From the NCBI RefSeq assembly GCF_000282595.1, contig NZ_AKIZ01000014.1, positions 124,001-188,000 of the forward strand: a stretch of DNA of 64,000 nt. Reading direction: 5' to 3'. The translations under genes were made by a program, and so were the position numbers. The DNA comes from Phyllobacterium sp. YR531. Lineage in GTDB: Bacteria; Pseudomonadota; Alphaproteobacteria; Rhizobiales; Rhizobiaceae. Of this stretch, positions 62,416 through 64,000 are shown piece after piece. Each line of letters starts with the position of its first letter. Position 1 is the first letter of the stretch. The notes under the pieces are model-generated. The model was not told the DNA's origin. It did not search any database and saw only the letters and a list, made by a program, of their open reading frames with translations.

Positions 62416-63389
62416 CGATTTTTCGCCGATCAGAAACGATTATCGCCGTCATTCTATTGGTGGCCATGGTCCTCATTGGATTGATCAACCCGGCCTTCTG
62501 GTCGCTCGATAACATTTTCGGATTGCTCCGCAGCAATGTCATTATTGGCATTATGGCTCTGGGCGTCCTGGTCGTGATGATCTCCGGTGGCATCGATGTG
62601 TCATTTACGGCATTCGCCGTTGCAGCCATGTATTTGACTGTAAAGGGTATGCTCTATTTCGGCTATGAAGGTGTGCTTTTGCCATTTGTCGTGGCCACAT
62701 TGATCGGTCTTGCCTTGGGTGCGTTCAACGCTTTCTTCATCCATACATTCCGGATGATCCCGCTGATCGTGACCCTGGGTACGGGCAGCGTCGTGCGCGG
62801 GTTGCTGTTGGGCCTGGTGGGCACCAGTATCGTCAATATCGACAAGATGCCTCCACAGCTCATCAATTTTGCCAAGGTTAATCTCGTCAACTCGACATCT
62901 GCGACCGGCACGAATTTCGGCCTGACTGCCATGATCCTGATTTACCTCGGGCTGGCGCTGGTGACGCATCTTTTCCTGCGCTACACGATGATCGGGCGTA
63001 GCATTTTCGCCTATGGCGGTGCACCGGAGGCTGCAAAGCGTGTCGGCTTCGACACGCGCAAGACCCTGCTTTTTGTTTATTGCTTTGCGGGTGCCTTGGC
63101 AGGGTTTGCCGGACTTCTGCAGGGCTCAATGATCTGGCAAGCCAATCCGCGTGATTTCGCCGGTTTCGAGCTTGATGTCATCGCGGCGGTCGTGCTTGGC
63201 GGAGCATCGATCTTCGGTGGGCGCGGCAGTGTCATCGGAACGCTGCTTGGGGTGTTCATGCTTGTCATGGTCAAGAACAGCCTGATCATCATGAAGGTCG
63301 ATACGACATGGCAACGGGTTGTCGTCGGCGTGATTATAGTTGGAGCAACCGCGCTGACAGCGTGGCGTGATCGCAAGAAACTGGTGTGA
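62412..63389 (+). CDS. CUT2 sugar ABC transporter permease 1
   Basis: 325 residues with eight to ten hydrophobic helices. VMISGGIDVSFTAFAVAAMYLTV is the CUT2 permease signature, and GGAPEAAKRVGFDTRKTLLFVYCFAGALAGFAGLLQGS contains the ATPase-contact region. It has the VVLGGASIFGGRGSVIGTLLGV block typical of the family. It pairs with the second permease. The ATG overlaps the ATPase stop (ATGA). Confidence 0.92.
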   Translation: MTIFRRSETIIAVILLVAMVLIGLINPAFWSLDNIFGLLRSNVIIGIMALGVLVVMISGGIDVSFTAFAVAAMYLTVKGMLYFGYEGVLLPFVVATLIGLALGAFNAFFIHTFRMIPLIVTLGTGSVVRGLLLGLVGTSIVNIDKMPPQLINFAKVNLVNSTSATGTNFGLTAMILIYLGLALVTHLFLRYTMIGRSIFAYGGAPEAAKRVGFDTRKTLLFVYCFAGALAGFAGLLQGSMIWQANPRDFAGFELDVIAAVVLGGASIFGGRGSVIGTLLGVFMLVMVKNSLIIMKVDTTWQRVVVGVIIVGATALTAWRDRKKLV

Positions 63390-63397
63390 GAAGTACA

Positions 63398-64000
63398 ATG
63401 TCAGACAGCTCAATCGCCAAACGTATTCTCGGGCAGGACCGCAACATCCTGCAGCTCATCGCGATCACCATTCTGGTTTTTGCGCTGATGTCTTGGCTTA
63501 ACCCCGACAAATTCCTGCGCTACTACAATTTTGAGTCCATCACCTACATCATGCCCGAACTTGGTATTCTGGCCATCGCCATGATGATTGCGATGCTGAC
63601 GGGCGGGATCGATCTGTCTGTGGTCGGTATCGCCAATCTTGCCGGTATTCTCGCCGGGGTGTTTTTCCATTCGGTCATTGTCGGTACGGATCAATCGACG
63701 GGCATGATCCTACTCTATACGGGTCTTGGAATATTGATGGCACTTGGCATTGGCCTGCTGGCAGGGCTGTTGAATGGGTTTTTGATTTCAAAACTGCGGA
63801 TCACACCCATTCTCGCAACGCTTGGCACAGGCCAGATATTTACCGGCCTTGCAGTGGTACTCACGGGCGGTCCTGCAATAACCGGCTTCCCGGATGGCTG
63901 GAACTTCATCGGCAATGGCAAGATTATCGGTGTGGCTACGCCATTTGTCCTTTTTGTCATTGTGGCGGGAGCTGTCGCCGTTCTGCTGACCCGGACGACT
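63398..64000 (+). CDS. CUT2 sugar ABC transporter permease 2 (partial, cut by window edge)
   Basis: 201 residues visible from ATG 63398, which follows GAGAAG. It begins MSDSSIAKRILGQDRNILQL, then ILAIAMMIAMLTGGIDLSVVGIANLAG, the same permease signature as its neighbour, and LLNGFLISKLRITPILATLGTGQIFTG. The reading frame is open to the last base. Two different permeases with one ATPase fit a heterodimeric channel of the RhaPQ or LsrCD kind. Confidence 0.9.
   Translation, partial: MSDSSIAKRILGQDRNILQLIAITILVFALMSWLNPDKFLRYYNFESITYIMPELGILAIAMMIAMLTGGIDLSVVGIANLAGILAGVFFHSVIVGTDQSTGMILLYTGLGILMALGIGLLAGLLNGFLISKLRITPILATLGTGQIFTGLAVVLTGGPAITGFPDGWNFIGNGKIIGVATPFVLFVIVAGAVAVLLTRTT

Overview
The window looks like a core segment of the main chromosome of a member of the Hyphomicrobiales (Rhizobiales), most like Brucella/Ochrobactrum (Brucellaceae). 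The grounds are gene content and order: dnaA, dnaN, recF and a MoeB/ThiF gene near one another; rpsT, an enoyl-CoA hydratase and mutM beyond dnaA; a yej peptide transporter operon with two binding proteins; a complete tad/cpa pilus locus of the alphaproteobacterial type; and small palindromic intergenic repeats. This placement rests on recognised protein families and remembered synteny, not on a database search. I see no rRNA, tRNA, CRISPR array, prophage or intact insertion sequence. The only RNA gene I recognise is the small SRP RNA.

Layout. 1-3200: the end of a 2-hydroxyacid dehydrogenase, a two-subunit aconitase X enzyme, MoeB, a long palindromic repeat and a guanidinium exporter behind a mini-ykkC (guanidine-II) riboswitch. 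3400-10800: mostly accessory and stress genes, namely a membrane nucleotide cyclase, an oxidoreductase under a double operator, an L,D-transpeptidase-like DUF2778 protein, a divergent MFS/TetR pair, an SRPBCC/ArsR pair, a DUF2945 protein and a PPOX stress protein. 10800-21000: lactate permease, recF-dnaN, a LysR gene lodged between dnaN and dnaA, dnaA, rpsT, enoyl-CoA hydratase and mutM. 21000-34000: deoB and the tad locus, with pseudopilin genes on the minus strand and flp-cpaABCDEF-tadBC on the plus strand, closed by a convergent tadD.

34000-45600: leucyl aminopeptidase, MarR regulator and NlpC/P60 hydrolase, a mosaic palindromic element, and the six-gene yejAABEF-dehydrogenase operon, whose genes are joined by stop/start overlaps. 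45700-50600: cytochrome c, kdsB-pheA, alpha/beta hydrolase, NudC, HIT protein and SRP RNA. 50600-59600: dnaX-ybaB, then a lipoprotein gene and a 0.5 kb gene-free stretch with terminator-like hairpins, then recR-mltB, small hypothetical genes, a transglutaminase and a DUF4126/flavin disulfide reductase pair. 59600-64000: a CUT2-type sugar ABC transporter behind a LacI-type palindrome, cut by the window edge.

I did not find a wholly novel multi-gene system. The most rewarding signals are regulatory: the guanidine-II riboswitch, four sets of operator palindromes whose cognate regulator is either adjacent or missing, a hairpin element present twice around the LysR gene in the dnaA-dnaN interval, and a possible small RNA upstream of recR.
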